13,286 bases of DNA from the NCBI GenBank assembly GCA_905215115.1, contig CAJMOP010000049.1:1-13286 (forward strand), given 5' to 3'. The stretch's first letter is position 1. Every line of letters begins with the position of its first letter. Position numbers and translations under genes: made by a program. Shown one piece after another: positions 1 to 7,501 of this stretch. The stretch comes from an uncultured bacterium (GTDB taxonomy: Bacteria > Actinomycetota > Coriobacteriia > Coriobacteriales > Coriobacteriaceae). Under the pieces are notes generated by a model that was not told the DNA's origin, searched no databases, and saw nothing but the letters and a program-made list of their open reading frames with translations.

Positions 1-200
1 GCAACGGGGGCAAGGTCGTGCCGGTGTCGACCGCCGACTACTACGCGAATGCCGCCGGCCCCGTCGCCCCGCGCCCGGTCCACTCCGCGCTCGACCTGTC
101 CAAGCTCGAGTCGACCGGCTTCCACATGCCCGACTGGGAGGATGAGCTGGAAGAATACCTGTTTGGCTCTTCTGAAAAAGCAAATATGGAGCAGCTGTGA
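1..200 (+). CDS. rmlD: dTDP-4-dehydrorhamnose reductase, C-terminal end (partial)
   Basis: Only the last 65 or so residues are present; the reading frame is open from base 3 and continues off the left edge. RmlD reduces dTDP-4-dehydro-L-rhamnose to dTDP-L-rhamnose in the cytoplasm. The visible tail has the usual RmlD ending: an arginine-proline followed by a histidine-serine and a leucine-aspartate-x-serine-lysine-leucine-glutamate stretch, then a proline-aspartate-tryptophan-glutamate and a leucine-rich end. In many Actinobacteria this domain is fused behind an RmlC epimerase; whether that is so here cannot be seen. The TGA stop (198-200) overlaps the GTG start of the next gene by two bases, which makes it the leading visible gene of the operon and suggests rhamnose is a component of the polymer. 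The family call is fairly secure, the symbol less so because the catalytic part is missing. Confidence 0.75.
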   Translation, partial: NGGKVVPVSTADYYANAAGPVAPRPVHSALDLSKLESTGFHMPDWEDELEEYLFGSSEKANMEQL

Positions 201-1309
201 AAGTACTGATGCAGACCCGCCAAAACGTTTTTGATCTAGCGGGCGGTGACACGACACAACTTGTAAAGACGAAGGAGGCCCTTGAATCAAAGGGTATTGA
301 TGTCGACCTGTCCTTGGACTTGCGACCCGATGTTTCTGGATACGATGTGGTCCACTTGTTCAACCTCACGCGGGTCCAGGAAACTTTCATCCAGTCGAAA
401 AACGCCAAGGAGGCCGGAAAGCCTGTCGTGCTCTCCACGATTTACTGGCCGACTGACAGCTTCGAAAAAAGCGCAGCAAACGGCCTGAGAGGTTTTTTGG
501 GAAAACATCTTAGCGTCGATGGAATGGAGCGCCTCAAGGCCTTCGGAAAGTACGTCTTGCGCGGGGAGCGCAGCGAGGGTGCACGCTACCTTATGACACA
601 TAGCTTCCAAAAGATGCAGCTCGAGATATTGGACAACTGCGATGTGTTCCTGCCAAATGCAAAGACCGAGATGGACCAGATAGCGGCTCATCTCGGCTTT
701 CGCACCGACAACTATGTGGTCGTCCCCAATGCCGTCGACGTCGCGAGCATTAAGGCCGCGAAAGAGGTTGAATCAACGGGGTACGAGCGATTCAGTGGAT
801 GGATTGTTTGCATCGGCCGCATCGACATTCGCAAGAACCAGCTCAACCTAATCAAGGCGGTGGAGGGGTCGGATTACAAGGTCGTCTTTGTGGGAAAGAA
901 GTCTCCCGGGCATATCGAGTATGCGAACAAGGTTGTGTCGGAGATAGAAGCCAATCCGAACATGGAATGGATCGAGCAAATTCCCAACGAAGACATCTAT
1001 AAGCTGTGCCGCGAGTGCCGTGTGAGCGTGTTGCCTAGTTGGTTCGAGACGCCGGGCCTCGTGAGTCTGGAGGCAGCCGCTATGGGGTGCAATATCGTGG
1101 TATCTCCCAAAGGAACGACGCGGGATTATTTCGGTGACAGCGCGTTTTATTGCGATGTCAGCAGCCCTTCCTCCATCAGGGCTGCGCTGGATGAGGCTTA
1201 CGCCGTCAATTACGACGAGGTTTTCGGCCGAAAGGTAATTACGGAATACACGTGGGAGAAGGCTGCTGAGAAAACTCTCGACGGCTATCAACTTGCTTTG
1301 AAAGGCTGA
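197..1309 (+). CDS. GT4-type glycosyltransferase
   Basis: A 370-residue GT-B fold glycosyltransferase, the normal length for family GT4, predicted to act at the cytoplasmic face of the membrane and add one sugar to the lipid-linked repeat unit. The C-terminal half carries the donor-binding signatures: the GRIDIRKNQ stretch at about residues 207-215 and the E-x7-E motif with Glu284 and Glu292, the latter after a PSWFET sequence typical of GT4. The N-terminal acceptor half has a VVHLFN segment near residue 51. No membrane segment is evident. The GTG start at 197 is preferred because GGAG at 188-191 lies five bases upstream and the start overlaps the previous stop. The sugar donor and linkage cannot be read from the sequence. 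It is followed with only one base between by the UDP-GlcNAc epimerase gene. Confidence 0.9.
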   Translation: MKVLMQTRQNVFDLAGGDTTQLVKTKEALESKGIDVDLSLDLRPDVSGYDVVHLFNLTRVQETFIQSKNAKEAGKPVVLSTIYWPTDSFEKSAANGLRGFLGKHLSVDGMERLKAFGKYVLRGERSEGARYLMTHSFQKMQLEILDNCDVFLPNAKTEMDQIAAHLGFRTDNYVVVPNAVDVASIKAAKEVESTGYERFSGWIVCIGRIDIRKNQLNLIKAVEGSDYKVVFVGKKSPGHIEYANKVVSEIEANPNMEWIEQIPNEDIYKLCRECRVSVLPSWFETPGLVSLEAAAMGCNIVVSPKGTTRDYFGDSAFYCDVSSPSSIRAALDEAYAVNYDEVFGRKVITEYTWEKAAEKTLDGYQLALKG

Positions 1310-1310
1310 T

Positions 1311-2444
1311 ATGAAAAAAGTTATGCTCGTCTTCGGCACTCGCCCGGAGGCCATTAAGATGTGCCCGCTCGTAAACGAGCTGAGGGCGCGCCCCGACGAG
1401 TTCGACACGGTGGTGACGGTCACCGGTCAGCACCGTGAGATGCTGGACCAGGTGCTTCGCGTGTTCGACGTCAAACCCGCCTACGACCTGGCCGTCATGA
1501 AGCCGGGACAGACTCTGTTCGACGTTACGTGCGACGTGCTGCTCAAGCTCAAGGCGGTCCTCGAGGACGAGAAGCCCGATGTCGTGCTCGTACACGGCGA
1601 TACCACGACCAGCTTCGCCGCTGCGCTCGCGTGCTTCTACCTGCAGATCCCTGTGGGCCACGTTGAGGCGGGCCTGCGCACGCACGACATCTTCAGCCCC
1701 TGGCCGGAGGAGTTCAACCGTCAGGCGGTCGACATCGTGAGCGAGTACTATTTCGCCCCCACTGAGGCCAGCAAGAAGAACCTTCTGGACGAGGGCAAGC
1801 CGGAGTCGAAGATCTGGGTTACCGGCAACACGGGAATCGACGCCCTTCGCACCACCGTTCGCGATGGCTATACCCACCACGAGCTCGAGTGGGCGGAGGG
1901 CTCCCGCCTCATCCTCATCACGGCGCACCGTCGCGAGAACCTGGGCGAGCCCATGCACCGCATGTTTCGCGCCATCCGCCGCGTGATGGAGGAGCACCCC
2001 GACACCAAGGCGATCTACCCCATCCACATGAACCCGCTCGTCCGCAAGGCGGCGCACGAGGAGCTTGACGGCTTCGACCGGCTGCATATCATCGACCCGC
2101 TCGAGGTTCTCGACTTCCACAACTTCATGGCCGTCAGCCACATCATCCTCACCGACTCGGGCGGCATCCAGGAGGAGGCCCCGAGCCTGGGCAAGCCCGT
2201 GCTCGTCATGCGCGACACCACCGAGCGTCCCGAGGGCGTGGCAGCAGGTACGCTGAAGCTCGTCGGCACCGAGGAGGAGGCCATCTACCGCGAGTTCAGT
2301 AGGCTTCTTTGCGACGACGAGGAGTACGTCGCCATGTCCCGCGCCTCCAATCCCTACGGCGACGGACATGCGAGCGAGCGGATCGCGGAAGCTTTGGGTC
2401 GTTCTTCTCTCGAGGCTGGAATACGTGATGGTGAACGTCGATGA
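1311..2444 (+). CDS. wecB: UDP-N-acetylglucosamine 2-epimerase (non-hydrolysing)
   Basis: A 377-residue cytoplasmic enzyme that interconverts UDP-GlcNAc and UDP-ManNAc, supplying ManNAc-type sugar for surface polymers; orthologues are called WecB or MnaA. Full family length. Signatures in order: GTRPEAIK at residues 9-16, HGDTTT at 95-100, VEAGLR around 118-123, WPEEFNR at 131-137, TAHRREN at 204-210 (the histidine matches the conserved active-site His), TDSGGIQEE at 281-289 and RDTTERPEG at 301-309. An AAAGG stretch at 1301-1305 sits five bases before the ATG. It overlaps the next gene by four bases (ATGA). The gene is clearly more GC-rich than its downstream neighbours (38 of 60 bases in the line from 1981 against 25 of 60 in the line from 2881), so it may belong to an older conserved part of the locus. 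No UDP-ManNAc dehydrogenase is in the window, so ManNAc itself rather than ManNAcA is the simplest product. Confidence 0.96.
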   Translation: MKKVMLVFGTRPEAIKMCPLVNELRARPDEFDTVVTVTGQHREMLDQVLRVFDVKPAYDLAVMKPGQTLFDVTCDVLLKLKAVLEDEKPDVVLVHGDTTTSFAAALACFYLQIPVGHVEAGLRTHDIFSPWPEEFNRQAVDIVSEYYFAPTEASKKNLLDEGKPESKIWVTGNTGIDALRTTVRDGYTHHELEWAEGSRLILITAHRRENLGEPMHRMFRAIRRVMEEHPDTKAIYPIHMNPLVRKAAHEELDGFDRLHIIDPLEVLDFHNFMAVSHIILTDSGGIQEEAPSLGKPVLVMRDTTERPEGVAAGTLKLVGTEEEAIYREFSRLLCDDEEYVAMSRASNPYGDGHASERIAEALGRSSLEAGIRDGERR

Positions 2445-3778
2445 ATCTTTATAATTGCGGACAAATCAACGAGAAGCTTAAAGGTTTGTTTTGGAAACTC
2501 CCGTTGAGCGCTGAATTTAAAGAAAACCTCAGAGTCAGGCGTTATGAGCGTATTCTCGAACGCGAAGCGGCAGCCGATGCGGGCTCCTTGCGTATTGTGG
2601 CTGATAATGACCTTTTGAGCTCTTACGCCGAGTATGTCCTAGAAAGTTATGATGCGCGTGCCGAGGGCTACGTCGGCTATCGAAGGCATGATGAGGCTAA
2701 GTCGGACGTGCTGTTGGTGGCATATTATTTGACGCAATTCCACCCCAATGCTCAAAATGACTCCTGGTGGGGACGAGGAACCACTGAGTGGAACAATGTT
2801 TGCAAGGCCGTCCCTCAGTTCACGGGGCATTATCAGCCAAGGAAGCCCGGCGAGCTCGGCTATTACGATTTGCGCTTGAAATGCAATATGCAAAGGCAGA
2901 TTGAGCTTGCGAAGAATTATGGCGTAGGAGCTTTCTGTTTTTACTACTACTGGTTCGATGGTGGTCAGAGACTTCTCGAAGGACCTTTAGATATGTTTCT
3001 GGATGACTCAAACCTTGACATGCCTTTCTTTTATTGCTGGGCGAATGAAAACTGGACAAAGCGATTCAGCGGTACGAGCAACGATGTCTTGATGGAGATC
3101 ACCCAGAGTTCCGAGAACTACATCGCCTTCATGAGGGATGTTGTCCATGATTTCAGCGATGAGCGATATCTCCGAATAGACGGCAAGCCCGTCCTATCCG
3201 TGTATCGCCCGTCGCTTATTCGAGATCCGGAGCATGTGATTTCTGAGTGGCGCCGCATTTGTAAGGACGAATGCGGCTCAGAACCCTATCTTATTGCCGT
3301 GCAAGAGCGTGATACCAACATTGATTGGTCGGCAGTTGGCTTTGATGCCGAGAGCGAGTTCCAACCCAAGCAGGTGCAGCACAACTGTCGCAACATAACC
3401 AAACAGGTGCGTCCCTTGCGCGAAGATTTCGGCGGCACCGTCTATGACTATGCGGATTTGGTCGAGAATAAGCGATATGCGACTTGGAGCCGCGATAAGA
3501 AGGTCTATCCCGCCGTTATGCCCATGTGGGACAACACGGCCCGAAGGAATCACAGAGGAACGATTTTTCACGGGAGCACGCCTGAGCTATATGGACGATG
3601 GCTTGCGGACACGATTGACGAGGTGCGCCGTAGGCGCGACTTAGACAAGAAGGTGGTCTTTCTAAACGCTTGGAACGAGTGGGGAGAAGGTGCCTACCTG
3701 GAACCTGATTCACTGTGGGGGTATGCATATCTTGATGCGACATTGCGGGCCATCATGCAGGATGGGCCAAACGAATGA
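2441..3778 (+). CDS. WbsX family protein (GH99-like, putative glycosyltransferase)
   Basis: A 445-residue protein of the WbsX family, which is frequent in O-antigen and capsule loci and structurally related to GH99 glycoside hydrolases. Its biochemical role is poorly settled: it is annotated as a glycosyltransferase, but hydrolase or transglycosylase chemistry is also conceivable. The family core begins near residue 92 with YYLTQFHPN, followed by a WWGRGTTEWNNV segment at about 109-120, a GVGAFCFYYYWF stretch at 161-172, WANENWTKRF at about 200-209, and the closing NAWNEWGEG at 409-417 followed by LEPD. The first 85 or so residues are a helical, charged extension outside the core. There is no signal peptide. 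The ATG overlaps the epimerase stop as ATGA, and the gene itself ends in the same kind of overlap with the next gene. Lower GC than wecB suggests a different transfer history. Confidence 0.9.
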   Translation: MNLYNCGQINEKLKGLFWKLPLSAEFKENLRVRRYERILEREAAADAGSLRIVADNDLLSSYAEYVLESYDARAEGYVGYRRHDEAKSDVLLVAYYLTQFHPNAQNDSWWGRGTTEWNNVCKAVPQFTGHYQPRKPGELGYYDLRLKCNMQRQIELAKNYGVGAFCFYYYWFDGGQRLLEGPLDMFLDDSNLDMPFFYCWANENWTKRFSGTSNDVLMEITQSSENYIAFMRDVVHDFSDERYLRIDGKPVLSVYRPSLIRDPEHVISEWRRICKDECGSEPYLIAVQERDTNIDWSAVGFDAESEFQPKQVQHNCRNITKQVRPLREDFGGTVYDYADLVENKRYATWSRDKKVYPAVMPMWDNTARRNHRGTIFHGSTPELYGRWLADTIDEVRRRRDLDKKVVFLNAWNEWGEGAYLEPDSLWGYAYLDATLRAIMQDGPNE

Positions 3779-5130
3779 AAAATAAGAAACTGTTCATTGC
3801 CATAACGCTTTCGAACTATCTTATTGACCGTACGGGTACGCCGAAGGTCGTTATGAGTCATCAGGTTGCTGCCAATGACGCTGGCATCAAGTATGTTGCC
3901 TTATTTCCCATTGGCGGTTCTTCTAAATTTGCAAAGAGGCTTTTCAGCAACTCATTCGGTGTGATATGCGATGGTAAGTTCGCAGGAGTTTTCAGCCTTG
4001 AAGCTTTCTTGGCTAGGGTAGGACGTTTACTCGATGGCGAGTATGAACTGGGATGCATTTACATCCATCACTTCATGGGATGGAACCTTGAATCGATTGC
4101 TGGCATAGTATCTTCGTATCCTAAGGTCCAGCTGGTCGTATATGTGCATGACTACTACCTGTGCTGCACAAACTATAATTTGATACAGGACAGTACACAA
4201 TTATGCGGATCTGCTAGATTGGGCGACGCACAATGCGTGGGATGTGCCTATTACGCTGACAGCATTATTCGTGAAGATTGCATCTGGAGGCTTCTGCACA
4301 ACGAGCTTCATCGCATAGTATTTGCTTGCCCTTCAAGCGTTGTCGAAAGAATGGTGCAATCTTTCCATCCGGAAGCAAAGGGGCATTGCACGGTAATTCC
4401 ACACCAAAGATACGTCGGGGTTTATCTTGACAACAAGGAGATGCTTCCTCCCAATCATGCGATCAAAGTTGCATATCTTGGGAAACAACAGTCTATAAAA
4501 GGCTGGGACTGTTGGTGTCGCCTTGTTGACGCGTTTCGTGGCCAGGGAAAATATGAATTCGTTGTGTTCAACAACGAGACGAAGCCTTTACCTAGCGGAA
4601 TGAGACGGGTCTTCGTCGAATTTTCACCAGGAAAACCCAATGCTATGATTGACGAGCTGCGACGCGAGAATGTGGACGCTGCTTTACTTTGGTCTCAATG
4701 CCTAGAGACGTATTCGTACACCTGCATGGAGGCATATGCCTCAAATGCTTTTATCATCACTTGTCCATCAAGCGGTAACATAGCTGAGTTTGTGAGTATG
4801 ACGCATTGTGGCCAGGTTCTTTCTTCGGAGCAGGAGCTGTGCCAGCTGCTCGACGAGCCTGATAAGTTGCTGGATTTGTTGAACGGGTTCCGCGCTAATC
4901 ACGATGGGGGCGCGATGGCCCTCGCGACCAATGACGCATTCATTGCTTTGGCGAAACCGAGCATGCCGACTGCGCAAAATGCCGTCGAAAATGAGAGGCA
5001 ATGCCGAACCTACAGATTCCGGCTAGACAATTGCTTCTCTTTGCCGCTGCGTATTTTCTATTCATGTCGGGAGCGAAAAAAAATCGAGGCTGCAAATTCA
5101 CGGAAACGAAAACAAGAGTTCGCCATATGA
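3775..5130 (+). CDS. GT-B family glycosyltransferase (GT4-like)
   Basis: A 451-residue protein, longer than most GT4 enzymes. The C-terminal donor domain has a VAYLGKQQSIKGWD stretch around residues 232-245 and an E-x7-E motif at Glu311 and Glu319, followed by a proline-serine-serine-glycine loop. The N-terminal domain has VYVHDYY at about 122-128, where the His-Asp is typical of GT-B acceptor domains. An unusual cysteine group follows: Cys130, Cys131, Cys144, Cys154 and Cys157. The region after about residue 370 has no recognisable motif and ends in a lysine- and arginine-rich tail that could favour contact with the inner face of the membrane. The ATG overlaps the previous stop by four bases, and the stop overlaps the polymerase start. 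The transferase assignment is good; donor, acceptor and linkage are unknown. Confidence 0.82.
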   Translation: MKNKKLFIAITLSNYLIDRTGTPKVVMSHQVAANDAGIKYVALFPIGGSSKFAKRLFSNSFGVICDGKFAGVFSLEAFLARVGRLLDGEYELGCIYIHHFMGWNLESIAGIVSSYPKVQLVVYVHDYYLCCTNYNLIQDSTQLCGSARLGDAQCVGCAYYADSIIREDCIWRLLHNELHRIVFACPSSVVERMVQSFHPEAKGHCTVIPHQRYVGVYLDNKEMLPPNHAIKVAYLGKQQSIKGWDCWCRLVDAFRGQGKYEFVVFNNETKPLPSGMRRVFVEFSPGKPNAMIDELRRENVDAALLWSQCLETYSYTCMEAYASNAFIITCPSSGNIAEFVSMTHCGQVLSSEQELCQLLDEPDKLLDLLNGFRANHDGGAMALATNDAFIALAKPSMPTAQNAVENERQCRTYRFRLDNCFSLPLRIFYSCRERKKIEAANSRKRKQEFAI

Positions 5131-6413
5131 GTATTCTTGAGAAAAAAACAGGGTCGGGGATAGATGCACTGATAATCAGTCTGATTATGGCTAAGGTTTT
5201 TCTGCTTGAATACCTTGGTATGGCCGGAATCGTAAATAACGTTATCTTTCTTCTCATTGGAGTTCGCCTTATCTTCAGTGGCTGGAAGATTCCGAAGAAG
5301 CTGCTTTTCCTCGTCTGCCTAATTACGATGCTCCTTGTTTTGAGTTACTCTGCTGGGAGCATAGTTCCCGGTAAGACCTCATACAACCTTAAAGCCATAC
5401 AGACCTTCTTTTTCTATGCGCTCTTCATCGTGATGCTGAAGACCAACGGGTCAGATTTGCTGGATTTCGGCAAGCAGCGATGGATTGTTTTCTTTAACGT
5501 TGTCTATGCCGTCAACTGTATAGTTATCCTAATTCAGGTCTATTACCCATATTCTCTTATGGCGGCCGCCCCCATGACGGGCCAAATTCCCTTCTATGAA
5601 GACCTGATTTCAGGTCTTTTCATGTATGCTTCGACCCATGCCGTTGCGTTGTTCTCGTGCTTCGTTTTGCTCATTGATTTGAACAGCATACGGGATGGAA
5701 GCGGGGAGTTGCGAATCCCCGTCGTTTGTTGCGCGGCGGCGGTTCTTGCTAGCTCACTTGGTATTGCCGCCTTGAACGACAACAAGGCCTTGTTCGCCTT
5801 GATGCCCATCGTTCTTCTGCTTTTCTATGCCGAAGGTTTGTCATCGATCAATTTCATGAGAATCGCCAAGGGCCTGATGTTTCTTGCTGTCCTGCTGGGA
5901 ATTGTCTTCTTGCTGTACATATGCAATTCATCGTTCGCAAACTTTTTTGATGACAATGTCCTGTCGTTATTTGACCTTGTGGAAAGCTCTAGTTCGATAG
6001 GAACCGATGCGGTGGGCAGTGGAGAAAGAATTGCAATAATCGGTTATGCTTTAAATTTGGCGTCAAGCTGGCTTTTTGGTATCGGTTTGGGCGCAGCAAC
6101 ATTCCACGAGGGCGCCTTCTGCGGGTTTACTCATTTCGGCCAAGCTGATTTTGGATCGCTGGTCATCCTTCTGGGCGTTTGGTTCCTTATTGCCCTGTTT
6201 GCTTTCTATGTCTTCTGCGTGTCTTGCGGGTGTCGGGGGCGCAGACCATACGTTCTTTATCTTTCCCTTGTTGCGCTTGCGGCAACTGCGACAATCTACA
6301 CTCAGTGTTTTACGAGGGCAAATAATGCCTTGCTGTTCTTGCTTATAGGGCTTGCGCTCGTCGAAAGGTGGAAGTCCATTGCTCAGAGTACGTCGACCCT
6401 TTCTAAGGAGTGA
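5127..6413 (+). CDS. wzy: O-antigen/capsule polymerase (Wzy-like, O-antigen ligase superfamily)
   Basis: A 428-residue integral membrane protein with roughly ten to twelve hydrophobic segments spread over its length, as in Wzy polymerases, which join lipid-linked repeat units on the outer face of the cytoplasmic membrane. Towards the C-terminus is a typical polymerase/ligase arrangement: GSGER at residues 297-301 in a long extracytoplasmic loop, then a hydrophobic helix and GIGLG at 318-322, followed by a cysteine- and histidine-containing loop. An in-frame start exists at 5001, but the 42 extra residues would lie inside the previous gene and are arginine- and lysine-rich. The ATG at 5127, which overlaps the preceding TGA as ATGA, fits the pattern of the whole operon. 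Wzy proteins are too divergent for a specific name; the position beside a flippase and transferases supports the role. An O-antigen ligase-type enzyme is the alternative. Confidence 0.8.
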   Translation: MSILEKKTGSGIDALIISLIMAKVFLLEYLGMAGIVNNVIFLLIGVRLIFSGWKIPKKLLFLVCLITMLLVLSYSAGSIVPGKTSYNLKAIQTFFFYALFIVMLKTNGSDLLDFGKQRWIVFFNVVYAVNCIVILIQVYYPYSLMAAAPMTGQIPFYEDLISGLFMYASTHAVALFSCFVLLIDLNSIRDGSGELRIPVVCCAAAVLASSLGIAALNDNKALFALMPIVLLLFYAEGLSSINFMRIAKGLMFLAVLLGIVFLLYICNSSFANFFDDNVLSLFDLVESSSSIGTDAVGSGERIAIIGYALNLASSWLFGIGLGAATFHEGAFCGFTHFGQADFGSLVILLGVWFLIALFAFYVFCVSCGCRGRRPYVLYLSLVALAATATIYTQCFTRANNALLFLLIGLALVERWKSIAQSTSTLSKE

Positions 6414-6421
6414 CTGGTAAT

Positions 6422-7501
6422 ATGAAGGTCGGGATTGTTACTTTTACCTTTGGGGACAATTATGGTCAGCGTCTGCAGAATTATGCTGTTCAGGAGCTGC
6501 TTCAAAGAAGGGGAGCGGATGCGAGCACGATTCGCCAAAGCGAGCCACGTTGCAGCCTAAAGCACCAGGTTAAAGTTTTTCTTGTCGATAGCTTCGCTGG
6601 TAAGAGGGGGGCCAAACGAGCGAGGCATTCAGCGTTTCTTCGATTCGATGAGGAACATATTAAATATGAGCCGAATTATTCTTTGCCGGATTTCCCGCCG
6701 AGAAAATCCGATGGTTTCGACGCTTTTGTAGCGGGAAGCGATCAGATTTGGTCCCCTTACATTCCTGATAGCAATGGTGCTATGTTTCTTTGCTTTGCCG
6801 AAAGTGTCAAGAAAGTGTCTCTCTCGGCTAGCATTTCTGCACCTGAGCTGCCCATGGCGAAAAAAAGCGCATACAGGGAAAGACTCGCTGCGTTTGATTT
6901 CATATCGGTTAGGGAGAAGAACGCCGCAAGATTGATTAAGGAATGCGCTGGGTTGGACGCGGAGGTTTTGATCGATCCAACCCTTATGCTTGACGCTGCA
7001 GATTGGGATAAACTCGCCGAAGCGCCTGCGGCTTTACTTCCTAGGCGCTATGCCCTGAAGTACTTTCTCGGTAGTGATTCTCCCAAGGTTGCGATGTTCG
7101 ACGAATATTGCAAACGAGCGGGATTGGAGGTCGTAGATCTTCTGGGGGATCCTCGGTTCTTTGCCTGTGGACCTTCTGAGTTCATCTACCTCATAAGGAA
7201 CTCCTCGCTTGTTGCTACTGATTCTTACCACGGAAGCATCTTTACGCTCCTATATCGTAAGCCGCTTCTGATGTTCGAACGCGCAGGTTCGCAATTCGAC
7301 ATGAGCGATCGGTTCGATACCTTGGCTGAGAAGCTTGGCCTAGGTAATTGGCGTGAAGCAAATTGGAATTACCTCGAAAGCGGGGAGCCAAAATCCTTTG
7401 ATGTTGAGGATAAGCTTCGAATTGAGCGCGCAAAATTCGATTCGTTCCTTAATCGATCCCTGTTCAGCAAATCGAGAAAAGAAATTGTCTATCATGGTTA
7501 G
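6422..7501 (+). CDS. polysaccharide pyruvyl transferase family protein
   Basis: A 359-residue member of the polysaccharide pyruvyl transferase family (the CsaB/WcaK/WcfO group), which transfers pyruvate from phosphoenolpyruvate to a sugar to form a ketal. Visible signatures are GDNYGQRLQNYA at residues 11-22, VAGSDQIW at 103-110, a DPTLMLD segment mid-protein, and TDSYHGSIF at 266-274, the usual C-terminal motif of the family. The start is placed at ATG 6422 rather than GTG 6410, because AAGGAG at 6405-6410 runs into the GTG but sits eleven bases before the ATG, and MKVGIVT is the normal family N-terminus. The gene overlaps the flippase gene by eight bases. Two genes downstream is an FrhB-like iron-sulfur protein, a frequent companion of this family in exopolysaccharide loci. 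The pyruvylated sugar is unknown; ManNAc made through WecB is one candidate. Confidence 0.9.
   Translation: MKVGIVTFTFGDNYGQRLQNYAVQELLQRRGADASTIRQSEPRCSLKHQVKVFLVDSFAGKRGAKRARHSAFLRFDEEHIKYEPNYSLPDFPPRKSDGFDAFVAGSDQIWSPYIPDSNGAMFLCFAESVKKVSLSASISAPELPMAKKSAYRERLAAFDFISVREKNAARLIKECAGLDAEVLIDPTLMLDAADWDKLAEAPAALLPRRYALKYFLGSDSPKVAMFDEYCKRAGLEVVDLLGDPRFFACGPSEFIYLIRNSSLVATDSYHGSIFTLLYRKPLLMFERAGSQFDMSDRFDTLAEKLGLGNWREANWNYLESGEPKSFDVEDKLRIERAKFDSFLNRSLFSKSRKEIVYHG

Noticed and set aside
1239..2369. Long open frame on the minus strand opposite the epimerase gene (376 codons)
   Set aside because: It is the antisense shadow of a GC-rich gene with complete WecB motifs; its translation is rich in repeated Val, Leu, Arg and Asp-Glu runs and matches no family.
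5001..5126. Upstream in-frame extension of the polymerase gene
   Set aside because: It would overlap the previous gene by 130 bases, and the ATGA overlap at 5127 fits the pattern of the neighbouring genes.
7353..7493. Upstream in-frame extension of the flippase gene
   Set aside because: It lies inside the pyruvyl transferase gene and adds a hydrophilic segment foreign to flippases, whereas ATG 7494 gives the normal N-terminus.
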